A stretch of 64,000 nucleotides of DNA from Sulfuricaulis sp. (GTDB lineage: Bacteria > Pseudomonadota > Gammaproteobacteria > Acidiferrobacterales > Sulfurifustaceae), in NCBI RefSeq assembly GCF_024653915.1, contig NZ_JANLGY010000013.1, forward strand, positions 62,001 through 126,000, read 5' to 3'. The notes beneath the pieces are model-generated. The model was not told where the DNA came from. It worked only from the letters and a program-made list of their open reading frames with translations, and did not search any database. How positions within the stretch are numbered: position 1 is the stretch's first letter; each line of letters starts with the position of its first letter. A program made the position numbers and the translations under genes. Below, piece after piece: positions 37,968 through 46,960 of the stretch.

Positions 37968-38783
37968 TCATGCTTGGCACTTCGGGCAGAAAAAAACGCT
38001 TCGTTGCCCCAGTTTCCGGGTCCGAACAGGGGCTCGGCAGACGCGACAGGACTCGCCATCTCGGCCATAAACATTGAGCGAGAGCTGGAAGTATCCGGGC
38101 TTGCCGTCACTGTGGCGGAAGTCGCGCAGGGTGGTGCCGCCGGCCTTGAGGGCGCGGTTCAGTGTTTCGCGAATGGCCGCGGCCAACCGTTCGTACTGTG
38201 TCCGGCTGATGCGGCCAGCGGCACGCGTGGGCCGCAGACCGGCCCTGAACAGCGCCTCGTTTGCGTAAATGTTGCCGATGCCGGCGACGATCTGGCTGTC
38301 GAGCAGAAAATCACGGATCGCGCGTTTACGACGACGTGATTTTATAAAAAGACGATCGCCGCTGAAGTCCGGCGACAGGGGCTCCGGGCCGAGGTCGCGC
38401 AGCAGTTTGTGCTTGTGGGGATCATCGCGCGTCCACAGCAGTGCACCGAAGCGGCGCGGGTCGTGCAGGCGCAGGCAATCACCGTTATCGAGCACGATGT
38501 CCACGTGGTCATGGGCGTCCGCCGGTTGCGTGCTGGGAACGACACGCAGACTTCCAGACATGCCGAGATGGAGAATCGCCGTGCCGGTGGCTGTGCTGAG
38601 TAACAAATATTTCCCGCGGCGACCGACCGCCTGGATCGTTTGCCCCGATAACTCCCGTACCAGTTTTTCTGTCACGCGCCAGCGCAGGCGCGGGTTGCGC
38701 ACCACCAGCCTTGTCACGGTACGGCCGACTACGTGCGGTTCGATGCCACGGCGGGTGGTTTCGACTTCCGGGAGTTCGGGCAT
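37968..38783 (-). CDS. mutM: Formamidopyrimidine-DNA glycosylase
   Basis: Bifunctional base-excision enzyme for 8-oxoguanine and formamidopyrimidines, 271 residues. The catalytic N-terminus is PELPEVETTRRGIEPHVVGR (Pro2, Glu3 after Met removal). The helix-two-turn-helix region is IKSRRRKRAIRDFLLDSQIV and GIGNIYANEALFRAGLRP. The C-terminal zinc finger is CRVCRAPVRTRKLGQRSVFF then CPKC. It ends the ABC/DUF4340 gene run. A copy of its last 60 codons is stranded at 35015-35200. Confidence 0.96.
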   Translation of the reverse strand: MPELPEVETTRRGIEPHVVGRTVTRLVVRNPRLRWRVTEKLVRELSGQTIQAVGRRGKYLLLSTATGTAILHLGMSGSLRVVPSTQPADAHDHVDIVLDNGDCLRLHDPRRFGALLWTRDDPHKHKLLRDLGPEPLSPDFSGDRLFIKSRRRKRAIRDFLLDSQIVAGIGNIYANEALFRAGLRPTRAAGRISRTQYERLAAAIRETLNRALKAGGTTLRDFRHSDGKPGYFQLSLNVYGRDGESCRVCRAPVRTRKLGQRSVFFCPKCQA

Positions 38784-38802
38784 GACAACGAAAGCCGCCG
38801 GA

Positions 38803-39723
38803 TTATTTATCGCCGGGCGACAGGTTCAGCAGGCGTTTGCCGGCCTCTTCGGTAAAATGGTATTCCAGATCTTCATCCGGCCGGTGCAGAACGAAATCCG
38901 GCTTGTAGGCGAGTATGCCGAGCGTCAGCTTTTCGGTTTTGCCGTCACGCAGGGAGGCGATCTCGATCCGGTCCAAAATCTCCTTGCCTGAATATTTCTC
39001 GACACCGAGCGCACTGGCGTTCTGCCATTCCGCGGCGAAATCATTGATTCGATCCGACATAAGTTTCGCGTCCGGCGGTTGCTTTTGCCAGACACCGTTT
39101 TCTTGCGCGAGCGTGAAGTCCGGCAGTATGACGGTCGTGAGCTTGCGGTTCTCCTCGAACAAGCGGCTGTCGATGAAATTGGTATATGGGTAAATGGCCG
39201 TGCTGAGGTAATGGCTTGGAATCAGCACCACCTCATTCTTATTTTGAACATAAATCTGGTTGTTGAGCGGGTGAAGGGAACCGAAGGCGATTTCCTCGTT
39301 GTCGTACCACACGCGTGTCTGTGGTCTGTCCAGGCCGAATTTGGCCAGGTCTGTCGCGACCGCGGGAAAACGGGTTTCGCCCGGGGCCGTGATAATGCGC
39401 AGCAGGCTCTCCACATTGAAGTGATTGGCGCGTGCCCGCACTGGTGTTGTGAGCATCCATTCCTTGCCGGTTTTTTCCAGCGTAACGGCAGGATGACCAG
39501 GCCGCTCTGTACGTAGCTGTAAAATCGTATCGGTTGTCAGAGTGGTCAGCGGTGGTCCGGTAACGTCTTTTTCCTGACCAGCACGATAGATCGCGAGCCA
39601 CGCCAGCGCGACAATTAGTACCAGCAGAGCGGCGTTGAGTAGCCAGCGACGCCGCAGTCCCGAGGGACTGACGGGATTAGCCGGGTCTTGCCCGGTTTCC
39701 TGTGGTTTTTCGGTTTCCGGCAT
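38803..39723 (-). CDS. DUF4340 domain protein
   Basis: 306 residues with one N-terminal membrane helix (WLLNAALLVLIVALAWLAIY). The periplasmic part has VTLEKTGKEWMLTTPVRARA, FGLDRPQTRVWYDNEEIAFG and SLHPLNNQIYVQNKNEVVLI, the repeated strand pattern of DUF4340 proteins. These are typically encoded beside GldG-type ABC components, as here. It likely forms an extracytoplasmic part of that complex. Role unknown. Gap to the upstream gene is 12 bases, so the genes are co-transcribed. Confidence 0.88.
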   Translation of the reverse strand: MPETEKPQETGQDPANPVSPSGLRRRWLLNAALLVLIVALAWLAIYRAGQEKDVTGPPLTTLTTDTILQLRTERPGHPAVTLEKTGKEWMLTTPVRARANHFNVESLLRIITAPGETRFPAVATDLAKFGLDRPQTRVWYDNEEIAFGSLHPLNNQIYVQNKNEVVLIPSHYLSTAIYPYTNFIDSRLFEENRKLTTVILPDFTLAQENGVWQKQPPDAKLMSDRINDFAAEWQNASALGVEKYSGKEILDRIEIASLRDGKTEKLTLGILAYKPDFVLHRPDEDLEYHFTEEAGKRLLNLSPGDK

Positions 39724-39735
39724 CCGTGCCTGCCT

Positions 39736-41085
39736 TCAGCGTTTGCGGCGCCGCAGCCAGATCAGCACGCCGCTGCTGATCAGCGTGACGGGCAGAATTG
39801 CCAAGAACACCGCGACGATGGCGATCTGGCCACCACGCCCCAGATCGAGCGAGCGGTCACGTGCGGTCTTGACCGGAATATTCACAAAGGCATCGTCCTG
39901 TGACAGCCAGTTGGTCAGGCTCATGCCAAGCTCCAGATTACCGCCGTTGGGGAGATAGGTGTTCGCCAGGAAATCGCCGTCGCCGACAACAATGACGCGC
40001 TGCTCGCGCTTGTTGTCGAGTGTGCGCATGAGCGCCACGGCCAGGTTGAGCGGACCGCGGAGGTCCCGGGCCTTGTCGAGCTGGATCGGCCCATCGAGCG
40101 AACCGGTTTCAGACCAGCTTGTGGGGCGCGTGTCCATCAGCACTGAACCCTGCCAGCCCTCCGGTGCATTCAGGCTGATACCACCGGCCTGCGGGAACAC
40201 CGTGTTGTCGGTAAAGCCGCGTACCACGGGGTGCGCGCCATACTTGGTAATGACGATGGCGGCGGCATTACCGGTGATGCTTTCGGACGCCGGGTCCACG
40301 ATGACGCCCGATTGAAATTCGATGCCGAGATTTTCAGCCAGCGGTTCCAATCCGAGCAGCGGACCCGGGTCGTGCAGCCACAACAGGTTACCGCCACGGT
40401 CGAGATAGTTCTGAACCTCCTTGACCTCGCCCGCGAGCAAACGCGTGCGCGGGCCGGCAATCACCAGTACTGTTGTGTTTTTCGGAATTTGCGGATGCTC
40501 CCCGAGCGAGAGCGCGCGGGTCTTGAAGCCGCGCTTGTGCAGTTGTGCGGCCCAGGTGGACAGATCGAAGTTCGCCTGCTTGACAGGACTGCGCTCGCCG
40601 TGGCCGCTCAGAAACACCACCCAGCGTTCCCCGCGATGACCGAGGCGTGTCAGCGCGTTGGTGAAATTCTGTTCGTTGAATTGGGTCGGCGGCAGGCTTT
40701 CACGCGCATCGCCATATTCGAGCACCAGTTCACCGTCAAACTGCACGCCGGTGGCGCGCGCGCGCTCGGGCGCGGTGTCGGGATCGACAAATTCGAGCTG
40801 GATATCCGGTTTATATTTCTGGTAACGCCCCACCATTTCCTGAATCAGCCGGCGCGTCTCGCCGCGCTGGCTGGCGAAGGCGGTGATCTTGAGCGGTTCC
40901 TTGAGTCGTTCCGCCACGGCTACGCTCGCCGGCGAGAGCGAATGCCGGTGCATGCGGGTCCAGTCGAATTGCAGCTGGTATTCCGACGCCAGCCATTGCA
41001 GCAGTCCCACGGCCAGCAGGAACAGCACCACGAAGCTGAGATTCATCAGACGTAATTGCCAGTGGATGCGTGGGGTGTGATACAT
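39736..41085 (-). CDS. GldG-like ABC-type transport auxiliary protein
   Basis: 449 residues with N-terminal and C-terminal membrane helices (MNLSFVVLFLLAVGLLQWLA and IAIVAVFLAILPVTLISSGV) and a large periplasmic domain (KEPLKITAFASQRGETRRLI, VVFLSGHGERSPVKQANFDL, LLWLHDPGPLLGLEPLAENL). This is the ABC_transp_aux/GldG family, which joins an ABC-2 ATPase and permease. In Bacteroidetes such systems act in gliding, but in Proteobacteria their cargo is unknown. Start lies three bases after the permease stop. Confidence 0.88.
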   Translation of the reverse strand: MYHTPRIHWQLRLMNLSFVVLFLLAVGLLQWLASEYQLQFDWTRMHRHSLSPASVAVAERLKEPLKITAFASQRGETRRLIQEMVGRYQKYKPDIQLEFVDPDTAPERARATGVQFDGELVLEYGDARESLPPTQFNEQNFTNALTRLGHRGERWVVFLSGHGERSPVKQANFDLSTWAAQLHKRGFKTRALSLGEHPQIPKNTTVLVIAGPRTRLLAGEVKEVQNYLDRGGNLLWLHDPGPLLGLEPLAENLGIEFQSGVIVDPASESITGNAAAIVITKYGAHPVVRGFTDNTVFPQAGGISLNAPEGWQGSVLMDTRPTSWSETGSLDGPIQLDKARDLRGPLNLAVALMRTLDNKREQRVIVVGDGDFLANTYLPNGGNLELGMSLTNWLSQDDAFVNIPVKTARDRSLDLGRGGQIAIVAVFLAILPVTLISSGVLIWLRRRKR

Positions 41086-41088
41086 GGT

Positions 41089-41834
41089 TTAACCTCCCAA
41101 CCGGTCAGCATCCAGACGACGGATGCTGAGCACCAGAAAGGTGGTGATGAGCAGGATGTGGTAAGCCGCATCGGCACTGTTGAAAATGCCTTCCAAGAAC
41201 GGCTTGTAATGATTGAACAGCGACAAATAGGCCATCCAGTTGCCGGCGCCCACGCCCTGACCCGACCAGTCGAGTATCCAGAACAGCAGCAGTGCGCCGA
41301 AAGTGCTGACCGCGGCGACGGTCGTGTATTGCGTGAGCGTGGACATGAACAGCCCCACGGCCGCGAAACCCGCCAGCAGCAGCGCCAGCCCGAGAAATCC
41401 CGAGGCCATCAAGCCCAGATCCAGGCTTGCCCCCGCGAGCAGGGACAGTGGCATCAGCGCGATCATTAGCAACAGCACCAGCAGGAACAGCAGAATGCCG
41501 AGGTATTTCCCGAGCACGATTTCGGTCATCGACAGCGGTGCGCTGAACAGCAGCGCGAGCGTGCGATTGCGTCGTTCCTCCGCTACCAGGCGCATGGTCA
41601 GCAGTGGCACCACCAGCAATAGGATGATGGCAGCATTACTGAGGAGAGATGGAATAACGTATTCTGTAAGGCCCGGCGCGCCGTTCATTGCCATCAGCGA
41701 TGGCTGGTCCAACTGGAACACTTCGAGGCGTACCAAGAACAAGAAGCCGAGGATCACCTGCACTACCGCGAGGATGGACCAGGCCAATGGCGAGAGAAAC
41801 AGCGATTTGAATTCGCGCAGGCCGATGGTCAGAA

Positions 41835-41838
<4 letters not shown>
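41089..41838 (-). CDS. ABC-2 permease (GldF-like)
   Basis: 249 residues with six predicted helices. The cytoplasmic start ILTIGLREFKSLFLSPLAWS and RLVAEERRNRTLALLFSAPL with SMTEIVLGKYLGILLFLLVL are the coupling-helix blocks of ABC-2 permeases of the GldF/CcmB-like kind. The start overlaps the ATPase stop by four bases. Together with the ATPase, GldG-like and DUF4340 proteins it forms one export or remodelling complex in the inner membrane. Confidence 0.9.
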
Positions 41839-42815
<977 letters not shown>

Positions 42816-43041
42816 GTGTCAAAACCGGTGCTTTGGGTCCGTTCGAGCATGGGCCGCATTTAAGGGAGCAGGGGCGGGAATGTCAAATAGTCCTGCGGTT
42901 TGACATGCCGCTGGTTTTAGGCGCAGAGTGACGCTGTCCGTAACGATGATTTCGCTTACGGTTCGCGGCTAGCTTGGGAGTGGCCCGCCGTCCTCGATGT
43001 AATCCGCTGTAAATAATGGACTTTTCCGCGGCTGGAATCTC

Positions 43042-43056
43042 TGGCACGGAATATGC
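43042..43056 (+). promoter_or_regulatory. Sigma-54-type (-24/-12) promoter
   Basis: TGGCACGGAATATGC has the RpoN consensus TGGCACG with GG and GC ten bases apart, with one mismatch in the -12 box. It lies 32 bases before the start of the secreted protein gene. The remaining 42816-43041 sequence shows no gene. Confidence 0.55.
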
Positions 43057-43087
43057 CTTTTATACCAGTGAGAGAAGGTAAAGATCC

Positions 43088-43657
43088 ATGAAAAAGGCCC
43101 TGACACTACTGAATACGCTCATCATCGGTTTCGCCGCCAGCGTCTGGACCGGCACCGGTGAAAGCTCCGATCCGATACTAGCCGACCGCGAAATCCCGGC
43201 TGATATCGCCAGCACCTGCGCGCTGACCCAGGCCTGCGACCAGCCGGCCTTCAGCCGCCGCTGGGTGGCCAAGACCCTTCAGGGCGACCTGTACATCATC
43301 ATCAACGAACGCTGCACGGGCAGCGATTGCCGCGCCTGGCTGGTAGAGAAATCCGCAAGCGCCGCGACCACGCTGCTCAGCTTCGACGCCACCTTCCGCC
43401 TGCGCGAAGACAAGGCTGGTTACCCGGTGATTGAAAGTTATACCGGAATGTCCGCCACCGAGGGCGCGTACAGCCGCTACGAGTGGATCGGCAACGCCTA
43501 CACCCGCACCACCAGCCGCCTGGTCTATAACGTGGATGGCGTGGAATGCGGCACGATCGAACAGTGCCGCCTCGCTGCCAGTGAAGCCGTCACGCAGAAA
43601 CAGGTCGACCGCGCCGTGCGCATCTGGGAAAACGTCGGCGGCGTCTCCTGGATCTGA
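43088..43657 (+). CDS. Secreted hypothetical protein, 189 aa
   Basis: MKKALTLLNTLIIGFAASVW looks like a signal peptide. The mature part contains four or more cysteines (CALTQACDQPAF, NERCTGSDCRAWLVEKS, DGVECGTIEQCRLAASEA), which suggests disulfides and a periplasmic location. LLSFDATFRLREDKAGYPVI and YSRYEWIGNAYTRTTSRLVY suggest a compact beta-rich domain. I do not recognise a family. A sigma-54-type promoter precedes it and a strong terminator follows, so it is a single-gene unit. Confidence 0.8.
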   Translation: MKKALTLLNTLIIGFAASVWTGTGESSDPILADREIPADIASTCALTQACDQPAFSRRWVAKTLQGDLYIIINERCTGSDCRAWLVEKSASAATTLLSFDATFRLREDKAGYPVIESYTGMSATEGAYSRYEWIGNAYTRTTSRLVYNVDGVECGTIEQCRLAASEAVTQKQVDRAVRIWENVGGVSWI

Positions 43658-43695
43658 ACCGCACTCCAGATTTCCCCTTTTCCCGATTCGTCACC

Positions 43696-43724
43696 ATGCC
43701 CGCGCAAGCGGGCATTTCATTTTT
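43696..43724 (+). terminator. Intrinsic terminator
   Basis: ATGCCCGC-GCAA-GCGGGCAT (43696-43715) is a perfect 8-base stem followed by TTCATTTTTAA. Confidence 0.85.
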
Positions 43725-43803
43725 AATCTGAGGTTTTTCTTCCCGGCGTTTTGGGGAACAATAGGCCCTTCACGCCCAATAAAAAACCATCAGACCCGTT
43801 CCC

Positions 43804-44925
43804 ATGACCTTCAAGATACGTATTCAGTCCAGCGGTCGTGAGTTTATCGCGGAAGAAAAAGAAACCGTGCTGGCGGCGGCGCTACGTCAGGGCGTGATGC
43901 TGGCCTACAGTTGCCGCAACGGCGCTTGCGGTACCTGCAAGGGAAAACTTGTGTCCGGCGAGCTTGACTATGGCACCTACGAGTCCAAGGCCATGAGCGA
44001 AGCGGAGAAGGAAAACGGCCATGCCTTGTTCTGCCAGGCCAAACCCCTGTCGGATCTGGTGATCGAGGCGAAAGAAATCGCCGCGGCCAAGGACATCCCC
44101 ATCCGCATCATGCCGGCGCGCGTAGTGCAAATGGAAAAACTCGCCGATGATGTCATGCGACTGTCACTCAAGCTGGCCGAGGGCCAGCGGCTGCAATTCC
44201 TTGCCGGGCAGTACATCGATATTCTTTTGAGCGGCAACCTGCGGCGCAGCTTTTCGCTTTCGACCTCGCCACTTTCCGATGAATTGCTGCAACTGCATAT
44301 CCGCCACGTGCCGGGCGGGCATTTCACCGATCACGTATTCGGGAAGATGAAGGAAAAAGACCTGTTGCGGTTTCAGGGTCCGTTCGGGATGTTTTTCCTG
44401 CGCGAAGATGATGTACAGGGAAGTACAAATGTCGGCCGCTCTCAGCATCCTGCTTCTCGCGGCATTAGTACGTCCATGTACGTCACGGGAGACAGGATGT
44501 CGAGAGCGACACCGGAGCATCCGGCCATCCTGGTCGCGGGCGGTACTGGCTTTGCGCCCATCAAGGGCATACTCGAATATGCTTTCGCCAAAGGCATAAC
44601 GCGCCCACTGCATCTGTATTGGGGCGTGCGCGCCAAACGTGATTTGTACCTGGCCGATCTGCCGCAAACATGGGCCAAGGAATATAAAAATTTCAAATTT
44701 ACTCCAGTGTTGTCCGCAACGTTGCCGGAAGACCACTGGAACGGTCGTCAGGGTTGGGTGCACGAAGCGGTGGCCGGAGATCACCCGGACCTGAGCCAGC
44801 ACGAGGTGTATGCCAGCGGCCCGCCGCCGATGATCGATGCACTCAAGGGTGTGGTGAAAAAACATGGATTACCCGAGGACCGCTTGTATTATGATTCCTT
44901 TGAGTTTGCTCACTCCACCGTATGA
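43804..44925 (+). CDS. CDP-6-deoxy-delta-3,4-glucoseen reductase-type flavo-iron-sulfur reductase
   Basis: 373 residues in three domains. A plant-type 2Fe-2S ferredoxin is at the N-terminus (SCRNGACGTCKG, Cys37/42/45, and Cys77). The FAD domain (LRRSFSLSTSPL) and the NAD domain (ILVAGGTGFAPIKGILEYAF, HEVYASGPPPMIDALK) follow. It resembles AscD/RfbI and oxygenase reductases. The natural partner is unknown. Between the FAD and NAD domains, about residues 204-237, is an extra stretch (VQGSTNVGRSQHPASRGIST onward) encoded by a palindromic insertion. The frame is kept, so the protein is longer than relatives by about 34 residues. Confidence 0.88.
   Translation: MTFKIRIQSSGREFIAEEKETVLAAALRQGVMLAYSCRNGACGTCKGKLVSGELDYGTYESKAMSEAEKENGHALFCQAKPLSDLVIEAKEIAAAKDIPIRIMPARVVQMEKLADDVMRLSLKLAEGQRLQFLAGQYIDILLSGNLRRSFSLSTSPLSDELLQLHIRHVPGGHFTDHVFGKMKEKDLLRFQGPFGMFFLREDDVQGSTNVGRSQHPASRGISTSMYVTGDRMSRATPEHPAILVAGGTGFAPIKGILEYAFAKGITRPLHLYWGVRAKRDLYLADLPQTWAKEYKNFKFTPVLSATLPEDHWNGRQGWVHEAVAGDHPDLSQHEVYASGPPPMIDALKGVVKKHGLPEDRLYYDSFEFAHSTV
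44412..44516. repeat. Palindromic in-frame insertion inside the reductase gene
   Basis: The arms CGCTCTCAGCATCCTG (44437-44452) and CAGGATGTCGAGAGCG (44493-44508) are complementary at 14 of 16 positions. Inner GTACAGGGAAGTAC and GTACGTCCATGTAC motifs give further small palindromes. About 102 bases appear added relative to the family, a multiple of three. It looks like a short non-autonomous repeat. Confidence 0.65.
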
Positions 44926-44943
44926 ATGCGGGGTGGAGAGTCA

Positions 44944-44993
44944 GTAGGGTGCGTCCCACGCACCGATTTAATGGTGCGCAGGGCGCACCCTAC
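44944..44993. repeat. Dispersed inverted repeat R4 (GTAGGGTGCG type)
   Basis: GTAGGGTGCG (44944-44953) and CGCACCCTAC (44984-44993) form a perfect 10-base stem enclosing GTCCCACGCACC and GGTGCGCAGGG. Elements of this type are common in proteobacterial chromosomes. It lies between the reductase and the small lipoprotein gene and may stop transcription. Confidence 0.7.
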
Positions 44994-45066
44994 GAAGATA
45001 GCTGTATGGTGGGCACTGCCCCCACCTTACATGAGGGGATGACTCTTTAATGCTGGAGGGGAAATT

Positions 45067-45282
45067 ATGCGAACGGTGTTAGCATGCCTCTGCTGCCTTG
45101 GCCTGTTGGTTGCCTGCGGTGAGAAGAAAGATATCAAGGACACTGTATTCGCCCCGGCGGTGCAGGCCAAGGACAAGGCCCGCGCGGTGGAAGACAAGCT
45201 CAAGGAAGGCGCGGAGAAAAACCGCGAGGCCCTGAAGGCCTCCGAGCAGGATGGCGGTGCGGAGCAACAAAAAGGTTATTAG
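45067..45282 (+). CDS. Small predicted lipoprotein, 71 aa
   Basis: MRTVLACLCCLGLLVACGEK is a lipoprotein signal with lipobox LVAC and GEK after the cysteine. The mature part is a short charged helix (AKDKARAVEDKLKEGAEKNR). GGAGGGG precedes the ATG. Family not recognised, though similar small helical lipoproteins often sit at the outer membrane. The next gene starts 11 bases downstream. Confidence 0.75.
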   Translation: MRTVLACLCCLGLLVACGEKKDIKDTVFAPAVQAKDKARAVEDKLKEGAEKNREALKASEQDGGAEQQKGY

Positions 45283-45293
45283 AAATATTCCGA

Positions 45294-45719
45294 ATGATCG
45301 TCACCATTCAGCTGCACGGCAAACCCGTGCGCGTGGAACTGAGTCCGGCTGCCGAACGCGCTTTGGCGCGGCGTATCGTGCCGCTGTATGCCGAGGTGCA
45401 ATTGATCTTCGGCTGCATGATCGCCAAGCGCGTGTGGTTCCGCGACGAAGCTGTCGACAATGCGGTACCGGTGAATTCGAAACTCTACGCGTGGTTCCGC
45501 CCGGCACGCTACCAGAAAGCCTGCAGCTTCGATGACATCGATAACGGCGCCGAGGCCAGCGATTACCCGGTGGTGGGCGACCGCGGCCGCTTCGTGCCGG
45601 ATGTGCTCTCCATCGATTACCGCGGCGGGAAATTCACCGGCGATTTTACCTATTCGATGGATTTGTACCGCGAGCAGAATTCCAGATTGAAGCTGCCAAA
45701 CTTATTAATAACGGATTAA
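45294..45719 (+). CDS. Conserved hypothetical protein, 141 aa
   Basis: Cytosolic-looking protein beginning MIVTIQLHGKPVRVELSPAA, with LYAEVQLIFGCMIAKRVWFR in the middle and DRGRFVPDVLSIDYRGGKFT near the end. I do not know the family. It follows the small lipoprotein gene closely, and its last four bases overlap the end of the convergent hemY. Coding is well supported by length, codon use and spacing. Confidence 0.75.
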   Translation: MIVTIQLHGKPVRVELSPAAERALARRIVPLYAEVQLIFGCMIAKRVWFRDEAVDNAVPVNSKLYAWFRPARYQKACSFDDIDNGAEASDYPVVGDRGRFVPDVLSIDYRGGKFTGDFTYSMDLYREQNSRLKLPNLLITD

Positions 45720-46960
45720 CGTGCCGCGCGGAAGCGGGAGATGGTTGATCCCAGTCCGCGAGCCGGAGTGGCATGCCGTTCGCTGGCAACCATCTCGAGG
45801 CCGCGGCGGTAAGTGTTGAGCGCCTTGTCCTTTTCGCCGAGTTTTTCCAGAAGATTTCCGAGTTCACGGCAGGCCTCCACCGGCCCTTGTTGCGCAAGGC
45901 AGGTTTCGTAATACCCGCGCGCCTTGCTGTCCTGGTTGTCGCGCGTCGCCAGGCGCGCGAGCGTCAGCAGTAATTTCGAATCGTCGCGGTGCGACGTCAG
46001 CCAGCCCTCCGCGGTTTCCAGTTGTTCAGCGGAATTCGGTCCCTGTGCCAGACCGTACAGTTCCACCAGCGCCGAGTCCCAGTTATCCTCAATGGAGGCG
46101 CGTAGCACCGATTCCGCTTGTGCCATCTCGTTCTGCTGGATCAACTGGCGTGCGTAGATGCCAATCATGGAAGGATGACGCCGCAAGGATTTCGGCACCG
46201 CGTTCCAGGCCTTTTCCAGCACGCCTGGCCGGCCGGCGGGGAGCGAAAGTTTCATCAGCTCGCGATGTGCCTGCAATTCGAGCTCGTCGATTTCTTTCGT
46301 GGTCATGGCGTAGCTCTGGCGCAAGTCCGGGATCAGATTGATCAGACCGGTCCAGTCGCGCAATTCGAGGTGCACTTGGGACAGTAGTTTCAGCACCTGC
46401 TTGTGCTTCGGGGTCTCGGCGCGCAATTCGTTCAGGGTCGCCAGCGACTGCTCCATCTGGTTTGCCTGATGTTGCAGATAGGCCTGGGTCATGCCGATGG
46501 CGAGATCATTTTGCGGCGCGTTTTTGTGTGCCAGCGCCAGGTATTCATCACGTTTCTCACTGTGGCCCTGACCCTCGCAGGCCATGGCCGCGCCCAGGTA
46601 ATTGAGTAGCGGCGTGTCGCCATGACGCATGCCGGCGAGCAACTGTGTTTCTGCCTCGACCCAGTTTCCTTCTGCCAGATATGTCAGTCCCTGGATGAGC
46701 GAAGTGCGCGCCTTGTTGGCCTGTCCCTTGCCGCGCCAGCGGCCGACGTCGCGCGGGATGCGCCACAGACGTACGATCATGAAGAGCAACAGGTAGAACA
46801 GGAAAAAACTGATGACCATGAGCGGGATGAATACCGTCAGGCTCATCTCGATGCTCCACGGTGCGCGCGAAATGAGTACGTAGCCCGGATTGTCCATGGC
46901 GTAGAAGGTCACCAGAACTGCCGTGAACAGCAGGATGATGATGAAGATCAGCGTCTTCAC
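45716..46960 (-). CDS. hemY: HemY family TPR membrane protein
   Basis: 414 residues. Two N-terminal helices (IFIIILLFTAVLVTFYAMDN, SLTVFIPLMVISFFLFYLLL) form the HemY_N domain, followed by about 330 residues of tetratricopeptide-like helices ending in a clear TPR (ACRELGNLLEKLGEKDKALN). This inner-membrane protein is encoded at the end of the hem operon in many proteobacteria. It is not the coproporphyrinogen oxidase of the same name, and its role in heme metabolism is unsettled. It overlaps hemX by four bases. Confidence 0.92.
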   Translation of the reverse strand: MKTLIFIIILLFTAVLVTFYAMDNPGYVLISRAPWSIEMSLTVFIPLMVISFFLFYLLLFMIVRLWRIPRDVGRWRGKGQANKARTSLIQGLTYLAEGNWVEAETQLLAGMRHGDTPLLNYLGAAMACEGQGHSEKRDEYLALAHKNAPQNDLAIGMTQAYLQHQANQMEQSLATLNELRAETPKHKQVLKLLSQVHLELRDWTGLINLIPDLRQSYAMTTKEIDELELQAHRELMKLSLPAGRPGVLEKAWNAVPKSLRRHPSMIGIYARQLIQQNEMAQAESVLRASIEDNWDSALVELYGLAQGPNSAEQLETAEGWLTSHRDDSKLLLTLARLATRDNQDSKARGYYETCLAQQGPVEACRELGNLLEKLGEKDKALNTYRRGLEMVASERHATPARGLGSTISRFRAAR

